This document shows positions 17,797-26,067 of a stretch of 64,000 bases of DNA, one piece after another. The position numbers and the translations under genes were made by a program. Numbering within the stretch: the first letter of the stretch is position 1; the number at the start of each line of letters is the position of its first letter. Source of the DNA: Pseudomonadota bacterium (GTDB lineage Bacteria > Desulfobacterota > Desulfarculia > Desulfarculales > Desulfarculaceae); assembly GCA_018819925.1 (NCBI GenBank), contig JAHJPG010000010.1, positions 1-64,000 on the forward strand, in the 5' to 3' direction. The notes under the pieces were generated by a model. That model searched no databases, was not told where the DNA came from, and saw only the letters and a program-made list of their open reading frames with translations.

Positions 17797-18504
17797 ATGG
17801 CTAAGGTGGACCGCAAGAAGCTGCTCAAAGAGCCCGACGAGTTCCTCACTCTCAGCAGCAGGGTAATCCGCTGGAGCAAGGTGAACCTCAACAAGGTGCT
17901 GTGGGGCGCCACCGCCGTGGCCCTGATCGTGGCCGCGGTGTTGGGGGCCAAGACCTACCTGGACTGGCAGGAGCAAAGGGCCGCCGCCGACCTGGCGCCG
18001 GTGATGTCCGCCTACGCCGCGGCGGTGGAAGGCAAGCTGGACAAGGCCAAGACCGCCAAGCTGGCCGATGATCTGGCCCTGGTCACCGAGAGCTATGGCT
18101 CCACCCCGGCGGGCTTGCAGGCCCGCCTGGCCCTGGGCGACCTGCGTTTGTCCCTGGGCCAGTGGGACCAGGCCAAGAAGGTCTTTGAAACCCTGACCCA
18201 GGAGAGCGCCCTGGGCGTGGAACTGGCCCCCCTGGCCTTCCACGGGCTGGGCCAGGCCTTGGAAGGGGCCAAGGAATACGCCAAGGCGGCCCAAGCCTAT
18301 GAAAAGGCCATCGCGGCGGCGGGCCCCAACCTGGGCCAGATCTACAAGTTGGACCAGGCCCGGGTGTTGGCCGCCGCCGGCGACACCAAGGCCGCCGCCC
18401 AGCTTTACCGCGCCATTTTGGCCAAGCCGGCCGAGCAGGGGGTGCATGAGCGGGCCAACAACGCCCTGGCCGCCCTGGGCCTGGAGCCTCCGGCCGAGAG
18501 CTAG
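17797..18504 (+). CDS. Single-span membrane TPR protein (YfgM-like)
   Basis: The 235-residue protein has a short basic cytoplasmic N-terminus, one membrane helix (about 37-57, VLWGATAVALIVAAVLGAKTY), and a soluble Ala-rich helical part with TPR-type units (FHGLGQALEGAKEYAKAAQAYEKA). The layout matches YfgM/TPR_21 proteins, which are ancillary to the SecYEG translocon and hold client proteins at the periplasmic face. AAGGT precedes the ATG by 5 nt. Its spacing from the dehydrogenase gene suggests one operon, ended by the hairpin at 18528. The YfgM match is by architecture rather than by specific residues. Confidence 0.75.
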   Translation: MAKVDRKKLLKEPDEFLTLSSRVIRWSKVNLNKVLWGATAVALIVAAVLGAKTYLDWQEQRAAADLAPVMSAYAAAVEGKLDKAKTAKLADDLALVTESYGSTPAGLQARLALGDLRLSLGQWDQAKKVFETLTQESALGVELAPLAFHGLGQALEGAKEYAKAAQAYEKAIAAAGPNLGQIYKLDQARVLAAAGDTKAAAQLYRAILAKPAEQGVHERANNALAALGLEPPAES

Positions 18505-18527
18505 CTTTTACCAACGGGTTGTTTGGC

Positions 18528-18570
18528 GCGCCGGTTCCCTCGGGGGGCCGGCGCTCTGCTTTTGTTTTGT
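18528..18570 (+). terminator. Rho-independent terminator
   Basis: A 7-bp GC stem (18528-18534 with 18548-18554), a 13-nt loop and a T-rich tail, 24 bp after the TPR gene. The long loop lowers confidence. Confidence 0.55.
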
Positions 18571-18739
18571 TAGTTTTATATCTTATAATTAAATTAGAAG
18601 GCAGTTTGTACTGGCCAGCCATGGGCGATGCCAATGAATAGCAAGCCAGGCAAGTTAAAAAACCTTTATGTTATGCTGTCGTGTCCACACCTCTCTGGAA
18701 GCGATCAGGTTCCCGATGGTCGTGATTGCGAGGTGAATC

Positions 18740-19033
18740 ATGTGGTTTCAAAAAAGACGGTGTGCAAAAAATGAATCTGGCATGGGTGCTGGCAACAAAA
18801 GGCGGCTGGCGGGTGTCCTGGTTTGCCTGCTGCTGCTGTCTCTGGGGGGGTGCGCTACCGATCGCTGGTGCAACGAACTCAATGACTACACCACCCTAGA
18901 GGCCGATCTGGATCACTGCGAGCGCAAGGCCGGTTTTTGGGGCCAGGTTATACCCGGAAGGGTTGATAACTGCATGAAGTCCTTGGGCTGGCGGCCCTGC
19001 CAAGTCCATACCGGCGAAGACCAGGCTCCCTAG
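18740..19033 (+). CDS. Small lipoprotein of unknown function
   Basis: The product has 97 residues. GAGGTG sits 4 nt before the ATG at 18740, supporting this start over an internal ATG at 18782. A basic region and hydrophobic stretch (LAGVLVCLLLLSLGGC) end in a lipobox cysteine near residue 37, so the mature lipoprotein would be about 60 residues. It has three further cysteines (CNEL, HCERK, NCMK) plus one in RPCQ, which could form disulfides in the periplasm. No family is recognised. It lies alone between a terminator and the convergent disulfide reductase gene. Confidence 0.72.
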   Translation: MWFQKRRCAKNESGMGAGNKRRLAGVLVCLLLLSLGGCATDRWCNELNDYTTLEADLDHCERKAGFWGQVIPGRVDNCMKSLGWRPCQVHTGEDQAP

Positions 19034-19153
19034 GGAATCCGGGGCGCTTCCTCACTCCAGAAGTTATCGTCCAAGACCAGCCGGGTTCGCTGCCCGGGCT
19101 GTCCCGGGTTGGCCAGGACCACCGCCGCCACCGGAGGCCCGGCCAGGGGCAGG

Positions 19154-20524
19154 CTAGGCCCCCAATTTCTTGGCCAGGCGGCCGGCGGTTAACTCGCTGA
19201 TCTCGGCCAGGCTGGGGTGGATGTAGGGGATGGAGGCGATGTCCGCCGCCGTTCCTCCCAGCTTGATGGCCACGGCCATGTCGTGGATCATCAGCGCCGC
19301 CTCCGGGGCCACCAGCTCGGCCCCCACGATGCGCCCGGTGCCCTTTTCGGCCCGCATGCTCATGAAGCCGCGCACCTTCTCCGGGTAGGTCTTGGCCACC
19401 CCCATGCCGTCCAGCTCGTAGTCCGCCTCCAGGCAATCCAGGCCCGCCGCCCGGGCCTGCTCCCCGCTCAGGCCCACCCGGGCGAACTGGGGGTCGGTGA
19501 AGATGGCCGTGGGCAGCACCCGGTCGTTAACCTCCCTGGGCTCATGGTGGGTGGCGTTGTAGCCGGCGGCCTCGCCCTGGACCACGGCCAGGTTCACCAC
19601 CATGGCTCCGCCGGTTACGTCGCCGGCGGCGAAGATGTGGGGTTGGCTGGTGCGCATGTGGCGGTCCGCCACGATCTCCCCCTTGGGGCCGGTGTCCACC
19701 CCGGCGGCCTCCAGGTTCAGACCTGCGGTGGCGGGCCGCCGCCCCAGGGAGAGCAGCAGGGCCTGGGCGCTGACGCTGACCTCCCGGCCCTGGTGGCTGA
19801 AAACGGCGGTGACTTGGCCGCCGCCGCGCCGCACCTGGTTGAGTTCGGTGCCGGTGTAGATCGTGGCCCCGTCCTCGCTCAGGGCCTGGGCCAGGATGCG
19901 CCCGAAGCGCGGGTCGAATTTGCTCGCCAGATGCCCGGAGCGCTGCACCACCGTGGTTTTCACCCCCAGGCGCGCTGCCACCTGGGCCAACTCCACCGCC
20001 TGGGCGCCCCCGCCCAGCACCAGCAGGGACTCGGGCAGCTCGGCCAGGCCCATGAAGCCCTCGGAGTCCAGATAGCCGCTCTCGGCCAGGCCGGGGACCG
20101 GCGGCGCCCCTTCCAGGCTGCCCGTGGCGATCACCAACTTGGCGGCGGTTATCCTTTGGCCGCCGATCTCCACGGTGTGGGGGTCCACAAAACGGGCCCT
20201 CCCCCGGTAGAGCTTCAGACCCTGTTTCTCCTTGGCCGCCACCGCCTGTTCGCGGCCTCCGGCCAGGTGCTCCACCACCGCCCGGGTGGACTGGTGCACC
20301 GCCGGATAGGCCGGCCGGCCGGAGACGCCCCGGGCCTTCACCTGGGCCGCGCCGTGCAAAAGGGTCTTGCTGGGCATGCACCCGGCCAGGATGCACAGGC
20401 CGCCCAGGCGGCCGGCCTCGGCCATGCCCACCTTGGCCCCGTATTTCATGGCCGTGGTGGCCGCGGTGAACCCACCGCTGCCGCCTCCGCCGATCACCAT
20501 CAGGTCCAGGTCAAAGCCGCTCAC
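19154..20524 (-). CDS. FAD-dependent pyridine nucleotide-disulfide oxidoreductase (dihydrolipoamide dehydrogenase / mercuric reductase-like)
   Basis: This 456-residue class I flavin disulfide reductase has an N-terminal FAD motif (GGGGSGGFTAA, about 11-21), the redox-active pair in CILAGC (CxxxxC), an NAD(P) motif (LVLGGGAQAVELAQ), the second FAD motif (IFAAGDVTGG) and a C-terminal HPSLAE carrying the His and Glu of the catalytic dyad. All residues needed for dithiol/disulfide exchange are present. The usual Lpd sequence GGTCxNxGCxPxK is altered to GGLCILAGCMPSK, so it is not a classical pyruvate-dehydrogenase E3, and no E1/E2 genes are nearby. The GTG start overlaps the stop of the CNNM-type gene by 4 bp, showing translational coupling. 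The physiological substrate is unknown. Confidence 0.88.
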   Translation of the reverse strand: MSGFDLDLMVIGGGGSGGFTAATTAMKYGAKVGMAEAGRLGGLCILAGCMPSKTLLHGAAQVKARGVSGRPAYPAVHQSTRAVVEHLAGGREQAVAAKEKQGLKLYRGRARFVDPHTVEIGGQRITAAKLVIATGSLEGAPPVPGLAESGYLDSEGFMGLAELPESLLVLGGGAQAVELAQVAARLGVKTTVVQRSGHLASKFDPRFGRILAQALSEDGATIYTGTELNQVRRGGGQVTAVFSHQGREVSVSAQALLLSLGRRPATAGLNLEAAGVDTGPKGEIVADRHMRTSQPHIFAAGDVTGGAMVVNLAVVQGEAAGYNATHHEPREVNDRVLPTAIFTDPQFARVGLSGEQARAAGLDCLEADYELDGMGVAKTYPEKVRGFMSMRAEKGTGRIVGAELVAPEAALMIHDMAVAIKLGGTAADIASIPYIHPSLAEISELTAGRLAKKLGA

Positions 20525-21567
20525 GCTTCATCTTCCTCGCTGGCCTTGAGCATGACCCGGGCCCGGCGCCGGGCGGTTTCCTGCAGATCCACTTCTTGAT
20601 CGGTTTCGTCCACTATCTCCGAGCCCACCAGGGATTCGATGACGTCCTCCAGAGTGACCAGGCCCATGACCCCGCCGTATTCGTCCACCACGATAACCAG
20701 GTGCTCCTTGCGGGACAGGAAGCTGGCCAACAGGCGCAGGGCATTGGCTCCCGGGGGCACGAAGCGCACCGGCTTGAGGAAGTCGAGCAGGGTCTTGTCC
20801 AGGTCGCGGCCTTCCAGGCGGATGATGTCGTCCTTATGCACGTAGCCCACCACTCCGTCGGGGCTGTCTTTCCACACCGGGACCCGGGTGTGGGCCCAAT
20901 GGCGGGCCTCCAACTCCACCTCGTCCACGGTCAGTTGGCCGTTCAACGACATCATTATGGTGCGGGGAGTCATGATGTCGGCCGCGCTGATCTCCTCCAG
21001 GCCGATGATGTTGCCGATGAGTTCGGCCTCCATGCGGCTGATCTCCCCGCCGCTGGCCCCCAGGGAGGCGGCGGCCAGGATTTCGTCCTCGCTTACCGAC
21101 GAGCCCTTCTTGCGGCTGCGGGTGATGAGCCCGGTCACCGCCTGGGTGAGCCAGATCAGCGGTTTGAGCACCAGGATCATGATGCGCAGGGGCAGGATGG
21201 AGCGGGCCCACAGGCTGCGCCAGTGAACCGCCCCCACCGTCTTGGGAATTATCTCGCTGAAGATGAGTATGGCCAGGGTGAAGAACACCGAGAACATCCA
21301 CAGGGAGCCCGGCCCCCACACCTGCCCGGCGGCCCAGCCGGCCAGGGCCGCCCCGGCGGTGTTGGCCGCGGTGTTCAAGATGAGGATCGCCGCCAGGGGG
21401 CGGTCCACCTGGGACTTGAAGGCCCGCATGGCCAGGGCGTAGCGGTTGCCCGAGGCCGCCGCCGCCTCCAGGGTGATGACCCGGGTGGAGTAGAGCACCG
21501 ACTCCAGCAGCGAGCACAAGGCCGATACGAATATCGAGGCGCTTACCGCGATAATGAGCGTAGTCAT
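20521..21567 (-). CDS. CNNM/DUF21 membrane protein with CBS pair (HlyC/CorC family)
   Basis: The 348-residue protein has an N-terminal DUF21 transmembrane domain (about 1-170, hydrophobic segments near 3-20, 55-75, 85-105 and 120-140), including FSEIIPKTVG, a typical DUF21 signature. A cytoplasmic CBS-pair region follows (DIMTPRTIMMSL near 195; LVIVVDEYGGVMGLVTLEDVIESLVGSEI near 293-320). The usual C-terminal CorC_HlyC domain is absent or very short, ending soon after VDETDQEVDL. Family members are linked to Mg2+/divalent-cation export. GGAGA precedes the ATG by 5 nt. It overlaps and precedes the disulfide reductase gene. Confidence 0.87.
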   Translation of the reverse strand: MTTLIIAVSASIFVSALCSLLESVLYSTRVITLEAAAASGNRYALAMRAFKSQVDRPLAAILILNTAANTAGAALAGWAAGQVWGPGSLWMFSVFFTLAILIFSEIIPKTVGAVHWRSLWARSILPLRIMILVLKPLIWLTQAVTGLITRSRKKGSSVSEDEILAAASLGASGGEISRMEAELIGNIIGLEEISAADIMTPRTIMMSLNGQLTVDEVELEARHWAHTRVPVWKDSPDGVVGYVHKDDIIRLEGRDLDKTLLDFLKPVRFVPPGANALRLLASFLSRKEHLVIVVDEYGGVMGLVTLEDVIESLVGSEIVDETDQEVDLQETARRRARVMLKASEEDEA

Positions 21568-21673
21568 GGCATCTCCCGCCGGCTATGAAAAACGCCGGCT
21601 CCTGGCTCAAGAATACCATGATTGGCGCGGACCATTAACCGCTCGCGCCCCTATTTTAAACGCTCGAATTTTT

Positions 21674-22975
21674 CTAATAGACCACTCCGGGCAGCCAGGT
21701 GGCCAGGAAGGGGAAGGCGGTCATGAGCGCCGCGCCCAGGGCTAGGGCCGCCAGGAATGGCATGGCCCCCTTGAAGATGGCCGACAGGGAGGTGTGGCCG
21801 TCTATGCCGGCCACGATGTAGACGTTCACCCCCACGGGCGGGGTTATCACCCCCATCTGGGTCACCAGCACGATCATCACCCCGAACCAGATGGGGTCGT
21901 AGCCCAGGCCGGTGATGAGGGGATAGAAGATGGGTATGGTGAGCATTATCAAGGCCAGGGCGTCGATGAAACAGCCGCCGATCAGGTAGATGACCACCAC
22001 GGCCATGATGACCGCCCAGGAGGGCCAGGCCAGCTCGGCCACGGTCTGGCCGATGATAAAGGGCAGACGGGTGACGGCCAGGAAATGCCCCAGCACCACC
22101 GCTCCGGCCACCAGCATCATGGTCATGGCCGAGGTCCACAGGGTGTCGTTTATGGCCTTCTTGAAGCCGGCCCAGGACAAGGAGCGGCGCAGCAATCCCA
22201 CCAGGAGCATGCCTCCCGCGCCCACTCCCGCCGCCTCGGTGGGGGTGAAAAGCCCGGCGATGAGCCCGCCCATGACCAGCAGGAACACGGCTAGCACCTC
22301 GGCCAACTGGGCCAGGGAGGCGATCTTTTGGCGCCAGGGCACCTTCTCGCCGGGAGGGCCCAGATCCGGCCGCCACCAGCACACCAGAAACACCGCCAGC
22401 ATGAACAGGGCGCAGATGACCAGGGCGGGGATGATGGCCGCCACGAAAAGCCGGCCGATGGATTGCTGGGTGAGCACGCCGTAGACGATGAGCACCACGC
22501 TGGGGGGCATGAGCATGCCCAGGCCCCCGCCGCTGGCCACGGTGCCCCCGGCCAGACCGGGATCGTAGCCAAAGCGCTTCATCTCCGGCAGGCCCACCGT
22601 GGCCATGGTGGCGGCGGTGGCGGTGGTGGAGCCGCACACCGCGCCGAAGCCGGTGCAGGCCAAAACCGTGGCCATGGCCAGGCCGCCCCGGGTGGCTCCG
22701 GACATGGCCCGGGCCGCGTCGTAGAGCCGTCGGCTCACCCCGGAGTGCAGGGCCAACTGTCCCATGAGGGTGAACAGGGGTATCACCACCAGGCCGTAGT
22801 TGGAAAAGGTGCCCACCAGGTCCCGGGCCAGCAGGCCCAGGCCCGCCTGGGGCGACACCAGATAGGAAAATCCCAGCCAGCCCACCAGGGCCATGGCATA
22901 GGCCACGGGCATGCCGCTCAGGAAGATCATTAACATCAGGGCCAGGGCCACCAGGCCCACCACGGTGGGGGTCAT
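21674..22975 (-). CDS. TRAP transporter large permease (DctM)
   Basis: Read from the ATG at 22975, which has AAAGGCGG upstream and overlaps the DctQ stop by 4 bp, the protein has 433 residues, the usual DctM length. It is hydrophobic throughout, with about 12 predicted membrane segments. It has family phrases such as LSGMPVAYAMALVGWLGF, STTATAATMATVGLPEM, FTPTEAAGVGAGG and MGVITPPVGVNVYIVAGI. DctM carries the sodium-coupled solute path of the tripartite transporter. Small permease and binding protein genes follow the canonical order P-Q-M. The frame stays open to 23158, but that extension lies inside dctQ and is not coding. Confidence 0.95.
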   Translation of the reverse strand: MTPTVVGLVALALMLMIFLSGMPVAYAMALVGWLGFSYLVSPQAGLGLLARDLVGTFSNYGLVVIPLFTLMGQLALHSGVSRRLYDAARAMSGATRGGLAMATVLACTGFGAVCGSTTATAATMATVGLPEMKRFGYDPGLAGGTVASGGGLGMLMPPSVVLIVYGVLTQQSIGRLFVAAIIPALVICALFMLAVFLVCWWRPDLGPPGEKVPWRQKIASLAQLAEVLAVFLLVMGGLIAGLFTPTEAAGVGAGGMLLVGLLRRSLSWAGFKKAINDTLWTSAMTMMLVAGAVVLGHFLAVTRLPFIIGQTVAELAWPSWAVIMAVVVIYLIGGCFIDALALIMLTIPIFYPLITGLGYDPIWFGVMIVLVTQMGVITPPVGVNVYIVAGIDGHTSLSAIFKGAMPFLAALALGAALMTAFPFLATWLPGVVY

Positions 22976-23457
22976 GGCCGCACCGCCTTTCGGGCCGTGG
23001 CGTATATCTGCACCAACAAAACCAGGCAGGTTACCCAAAGGCTCAAGGAGATTATTCGGGCCAGGATGTGCTGGGGCAGGCCCAGGGTCATGGATATTTC
23101 GTTGCTGGCCATGAGCTGGCCCCCGTAGACCCAGCTCTGCCAGGCGGCGGCTCCGCACAGGGTGAGCGAACCCAAGGCGGCCAGGGTCTGCAAGGCCGCC
23201 GAGGAGCGCCGGGGCAGGCGCTGCACCAGGGTGAGCAGACCCACGTGGCCGTGACGGGCCTGGGTCTGGGGCAGGGCCAGGGCCAGCACCAGGGCCCCCA
23301 GCCAGGCCACCAGCTCCACCGCGCCCTCCAGGGGGCTGCCGGTGGCGCGCATCACCACGTCAAGGCAGGTGAGGGCCATCATGGCCACCAGGCACGCGCC
23401 CCCACCCGCCTTGAGTCCGCTCACCAGCAGGCCGGTGAGACGATTAAAGGTTTCCAT
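22972..23457 (-). CDS. TRAP transporter small permease (DctQ)
   Basis: This 161-residue protein has four hydrophobic helices (about 5-28, 44-62, 85-105 and 125-150), and TGSPLEGAVELVAWLGALVLALALPQTQARHGHVGL matches the DctQ pattern. It bridges the binding protein and DctM in the inner membrane. It starts 8 bp after the binding-protein gene and overlaps the large permease gene by 4 bp. Confidence 0.92.
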   Translation of the reverse strand: METFNRLTGLLVSGLKAGGGACLVAMMALTCLDVVMRATGSPLEGAVELVAWLGALVLALALPQTQARHGHVGLLTLVQRLPRRSSAALQTLAALGSLTLCGAAAWQSWVYGGQLMASNEISMTLGLPQHILARIISLSLWVTCLVLLVQIYATARKAVRP

Positions 23458-23465
23458 GGCCCGGC

Positions 23466-24485
23466 TTACTTCCCGCCGGCCTGGGCCAAGGATTCCTGGG
23501 CCGCCTTGACCACGGTCTTGCCGTCCAGGCCGCGCTGGCTGGCCGACTTCTCGTATTCAACCAGCACCGGCTGGGCCGCTTGGCGCCAACGCTGGCCCTC
23601 GGCCTGGTCCAACTGGATGATCTGGCGGCCGGGCTGGGCCAGGAAAAACTCGCGGCCCTTGAGGTCGGCCTGGTCCCAGGCCTGGCCGGTCTTGGCCACC
23701 CACTCCTTGTTGATCTGAACGATGGTCTTTTTCACGTCCTGGGGCAGGGCGTTCCAGCGGGCCTTGTTCATCACCACGAAGAAGCTGGTGGTGTAGGCCA
23801 CCGGCAGGCACCAGGTGCCGAACTTCACGGTCTCGCCCAGCTTCCAGCCCAGGTTGGCCTCCACCGGGTAGAAGGAGCCGTCCACCACTCCCCGGGCCAG
23901 GGATTGGTAGGTGTCGGGCATGGGCAGGGTCACCGGCACGCCGCCCAGGGCCTTGACCAGTTTGGCCGAGGTGCCGTGGGAGCGTATCTTGAGGCCCTTG
24001 ATGTCCTCCAGGGTCTTAACCGCCTTGTCCCGGGTGAACAACAGGCCTGGCCCATGGGCATGCACGTACATCACCACCACCTGGTCCAGTTCCTTGGGCC
24101 TGATCTTTTCCACGAACAGGTTGGCGGCTCGGGTGGCCTGGGTCCCGTTCTGGTAGCCCAGGGGCAGATCCAGGGCCTCCATGGCCGGGAAGCGGCCACG
24201 GGTGTAGGCAAAGCAGCCCATGGCCAGATCGGACAGGCCGTTGACCACGCCGTCATAGGCCTGGCGGGCCGGGGTGAGGGTCTGGCCGGGGAAGTACTGC
24301 ACGCTCACCTTGCCGTTGGTGCGTTTTTTGACCTCGTCGCACCAGGCCTTGGCCAGCAGGCTCTGGGCGTGGGTGGGGGGGAAGAAGTTGCTGTAGGTCA
24401 ATACGGTTTCGGCCGCGGCCGGGGGGGCGGTGAAGGCCAGGGTCAGAAGTAGGCTCAAAAGGGCTAACATGCTTCGCTGCAACAT
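23466..24485 (-). CDS. TRAP transporter solute-binding protein (DctP family)
   Basis: The start is placed at ATG 24485 because GGAGAAAATC precedes it; an in-frame GTG at 24497 overlaps that site. The product is 339 residues with a signal peptide (about 1-25, ending PPAAAE). Family phrases include SNFFPPTHAQSLLAKAWCDEV, GKVSVQYFPGQTL, LKIRSHGTSAKLVKALGGVPV (with the conserved Arg that clamps the substrate carboxylate), PMPDTYQSLARGVVDG and MNKARWNALP. TRAP binding proteins of this kind bring carboxylates such as C4-dicarboxylates or keto acids to the permease. The exact substrate cannot be told from sequence. It is the first gene of the three-gene operon. Confidence 0.93.
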   Translation of the reverse strand: MLQRSMLALLSLLLTLAFTAPPAAAETVLTYSNFFPPTHAQSLLAKAWCDEVKKRTNGKVSVQYFPGQTLTPARQAYDGVVNGLSDLAMGCFAYTRGRFPAMEALDLPLGYQNGTQATRAANLFVEKIRPKELDQVVVMYVHAHGPGLLFTRDKAVKTLEDIKGLKIRSHGTSAKLVKALGGVPVTLPMPDTYQSLARGVVDGSFYPVEANLGWKLGETVKFGTWCLPVAYTTSFFVVMNKARWNALPQDVKKTIVQINKEWVAKTGQAWDQADLKGREFFLAQPGRQIIQLDQAEGQRWRQAAQPVLVEYEKSASQRGLDGKTVVKAAQESLAQAGGK

Positions 24486-24824
24486 GATTTTCTCCACAAC
24501 GTTGGGGTCCGGCGCTAGGCGGCAAGCCTGGGCGCGGGCATGGCTGTCTTAATGGGCTGGGGGTATGGGTGTTTATGTAGGGGTAGTTATCAGCCGCGGG
24601 GCGGCCGATAGTGATAGCAATAGACGTAAGCGTAGGCGCGGACGCTATGTGCTGCGTTGCTGGCCATGGTGTTGCTTGCGTCTCTCCTTGCCATCAAAAG
24701 GCCGGGCGGTGAGCCCGGAGCACGTGAAACCTAGCACAACGAAAAATCCTCCGCAAGGAAGTTTTAGGGGGTTGGCGTTGAAATATGGGGCGGGCTAAGA
24801 TGGAGCCGTGAACCAAGGAGCGGC
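24486..24824. other. Intergenic region between divergent TRAP operon and a small membrane protein gene
   Basis: About 340 bp without a convincing gene. It must hold the TRAP operon promoter (minus strand) and the promoter for the small gene at 24825. I see no consensus sigma-70 or sigma-54 site and no strong hairpin. A 77-codon plus-strand frame at 24565-24798 has no Shine-Dalgarno sequence and no family resemblance. Confidence 0.5.
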
Positions 24825-25016
24825 ATGGACGCCGGGCGGAGCAAAAAGAGACGGGCCTGGGCCCTGGTGTGGGTGGGGGCCGGAGTATGTCTGGGGGCCT
24901 ACGCCCTGGCCGCCTGGAGTCTGGCCGATTACACGGGAGGCTGGCAGATGGGCCTGGCCGCCCTGATTCTGTTGGCCGCCCCGCCCCTGGTGTGGTGGGC
25001 GCTGAAAAGAGGCTAA
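24825..25016 (+). CDS. Small two-helix membrane protein of unknown function
   Basis: This is a 63-codon gene with AAGGAG 6 nt before the ATG. A basic start (MDAGRSKKRR) leads into two hydrophobic helices (about 12-31 and 42-58) joined by a short polar loop (DYTGGWQM), ending in KRG. The composition and Shine-Dalgarno sequence favour a real gene, but no family is recognised. It is followed by the structured intergenic repeat at 25122-25241 and then the convergent rnc gene. Confidence 0.6.
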   Translation: MDAGRSKKRRAWALVWVGAGVCLGAYALAAWSLADYTGGWQMGLAALILLAAPPLVWWALKRG

Positions 25017-25121
25017 CCCGCCTATCGCACGAAGATTTGGCGAGGGTGGGCCCCGGGTTGGTTTTTACGTGGTGTTTGTTAAAAAGTCTCTCGTTTTTGC
25101 GTGGTGTGGGGTTATCCGGGC

Positions 25122-25241
25122 CTGGCACAGCCATGCGCCGCAGGGCAAGGCGGCAGGCGAACGAGGGACGCGGGGGTAGGAAAACCTACCCCGAGGACCG
25201 AGTGACGCCGACAACCCAGCCATGCGGCGTATGGCGCAGCC
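25122..25241 (+). repeat. Dispersed structured repeat, copy 1
   Basis: This copy shares long blocks with 43056-43172 (inverted) and 55001-55120. They include CAAGGCGGCAGGCGAACGAG, GAGGACCGAGTGACGCCGAC and terminal GCGCAGCC-like blocks. The centre is a hairpin, GGGGTAGG-AAAA-CCTACCCC. Similarity to copy 2 continues upstream to about 25065 through a T/A-rich stretch. It sits between convergent genes. Confidence 0.8.
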
Positions 25242-25247
25242 GGAAAG

Positions 25248-25964
25248 CTAGCCCCACTCCATGAGCCGCCACGCCTCCAGGCCCCGGCGGGCGGAGTCCT
25301 GCTCGGCGTCTTTTTTGGAGCGGCCGCTGCCGGTGGCCACCCGGCGGCCATCGATGAGCAGGGCCACGGTGAATATCTTGGCGTGGTCGGGGCCCTCGGT
25401 GTGGATCAGCTCATAGCCCGGTGTGATGTGCAGCTGATCCTGCACCTCCTCTTGCAGGCGGGTCTTGTAGTCCTTTTTGGGGGCGCGCAACAGGGCGTTT
25501 TCCGCCGCCTCGGCCAACAGGGCGTTCAGCACCCGCCGGGCCTCGTCCAGGCCGCCGTCCAGGTAGATCGCCGCGGCCAGGGCCTCCACCACGTCGGCCA
25601 GGATGGAGGACTTTTCCCGGCCGCCTTGCATCTGTTCGCCCCGGCCCAAAAGGATGCAAGGGCCCAAATCCAGGGAACGGGCCACGGTGGCCAGGCGGTT
25701 TTCGTTGACCACCCCGGCCCGGGCCTTGCTGAGTTGACCCTCGCTGGCCTCGGGAAAGCGCCGGTACAAGAGTTCGGTTATCACCAATTCCAATACCGCG
25801 TCGCCCAGGAACTCCAGGCGCTCATAGCTCTCGCCCTCTTGCTCCGGGTGCTCGTGGATATAGGATGAGTGACGCACCGCCTGAGTCAGCAGGGCGGGGT
25901 CGCGAAAGGAATAACCCAAACGGGCGCAAAGTTGTTCCAAGCAAAGTTGCAATTCGTTGTCCAC
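25248..25964 (-). CDS. rnc: Ribonuclease III
   Basis: Read from the GTG at 25964, preceded by GGAGGAG, the product is 238 residues, the normal size. The N-terminal endonuclease domain (about 1-160) has the RNase III signature ERLEFLGDAVLELV with the metal-binding Glu and Asp, and the second acidic cluster DVVEALAAAIYLDGG. The C-terminal double-stranded-RNA-binding domain (about 165-235) has DYKTRLQEEVQ and SGRSKKDAEQDSARRGL. It cleaves double-stranded RNA in rRNA maturation and antisense control. It stands alone, divergent from the glycosyltransferase operon. The frame stays open upstream to 26201 without coding character. Confidence 0.96.
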   Translation of the reverse strand: MDNELQLCLEQLCARLGYSFRDPALLTQAVRHSSYIHEHPEQEGESYERLEFLGDAVLELVITELLYRRFPEASEGQLSKARAGVVNENRLATVARSLDLGPCILLGRGEQMQGGREKSSILADVVEALAAAIYLDGGLDEARRVLNALLAEAAENALLRAPKKDYKTRLQEEVQDQLHITPGYELIHTEGPDHAKIFTVALLIDGRRVATGSGRSKKDAEQDSARRGLEAWRLMEWG

Positions 25965-26067
25965 TGTGCTCCTCCGGGCCAAGTATCGGTCCGGATAGGG
26001 TAAAATGTCAACGCAACGATGAGGGCCACGCTTGACGCACACCGCCGGCTGCCGTAAGAAGGGCCAG

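Noticed and set aside
22976-23158. N-terminal extension of the DctM frame
   Set aside because: It lies inside dctQ in another frame. The ATG at 22975 has a Shine-Dalgarno sequence and gives the normal length.
24565-24798. 77-codon plus-strand frame upstream of the small membrane protein
   Set aside because: No ribosome binding site and low-complexity basic composition. It lies in the promoter region of the TRAP operon.
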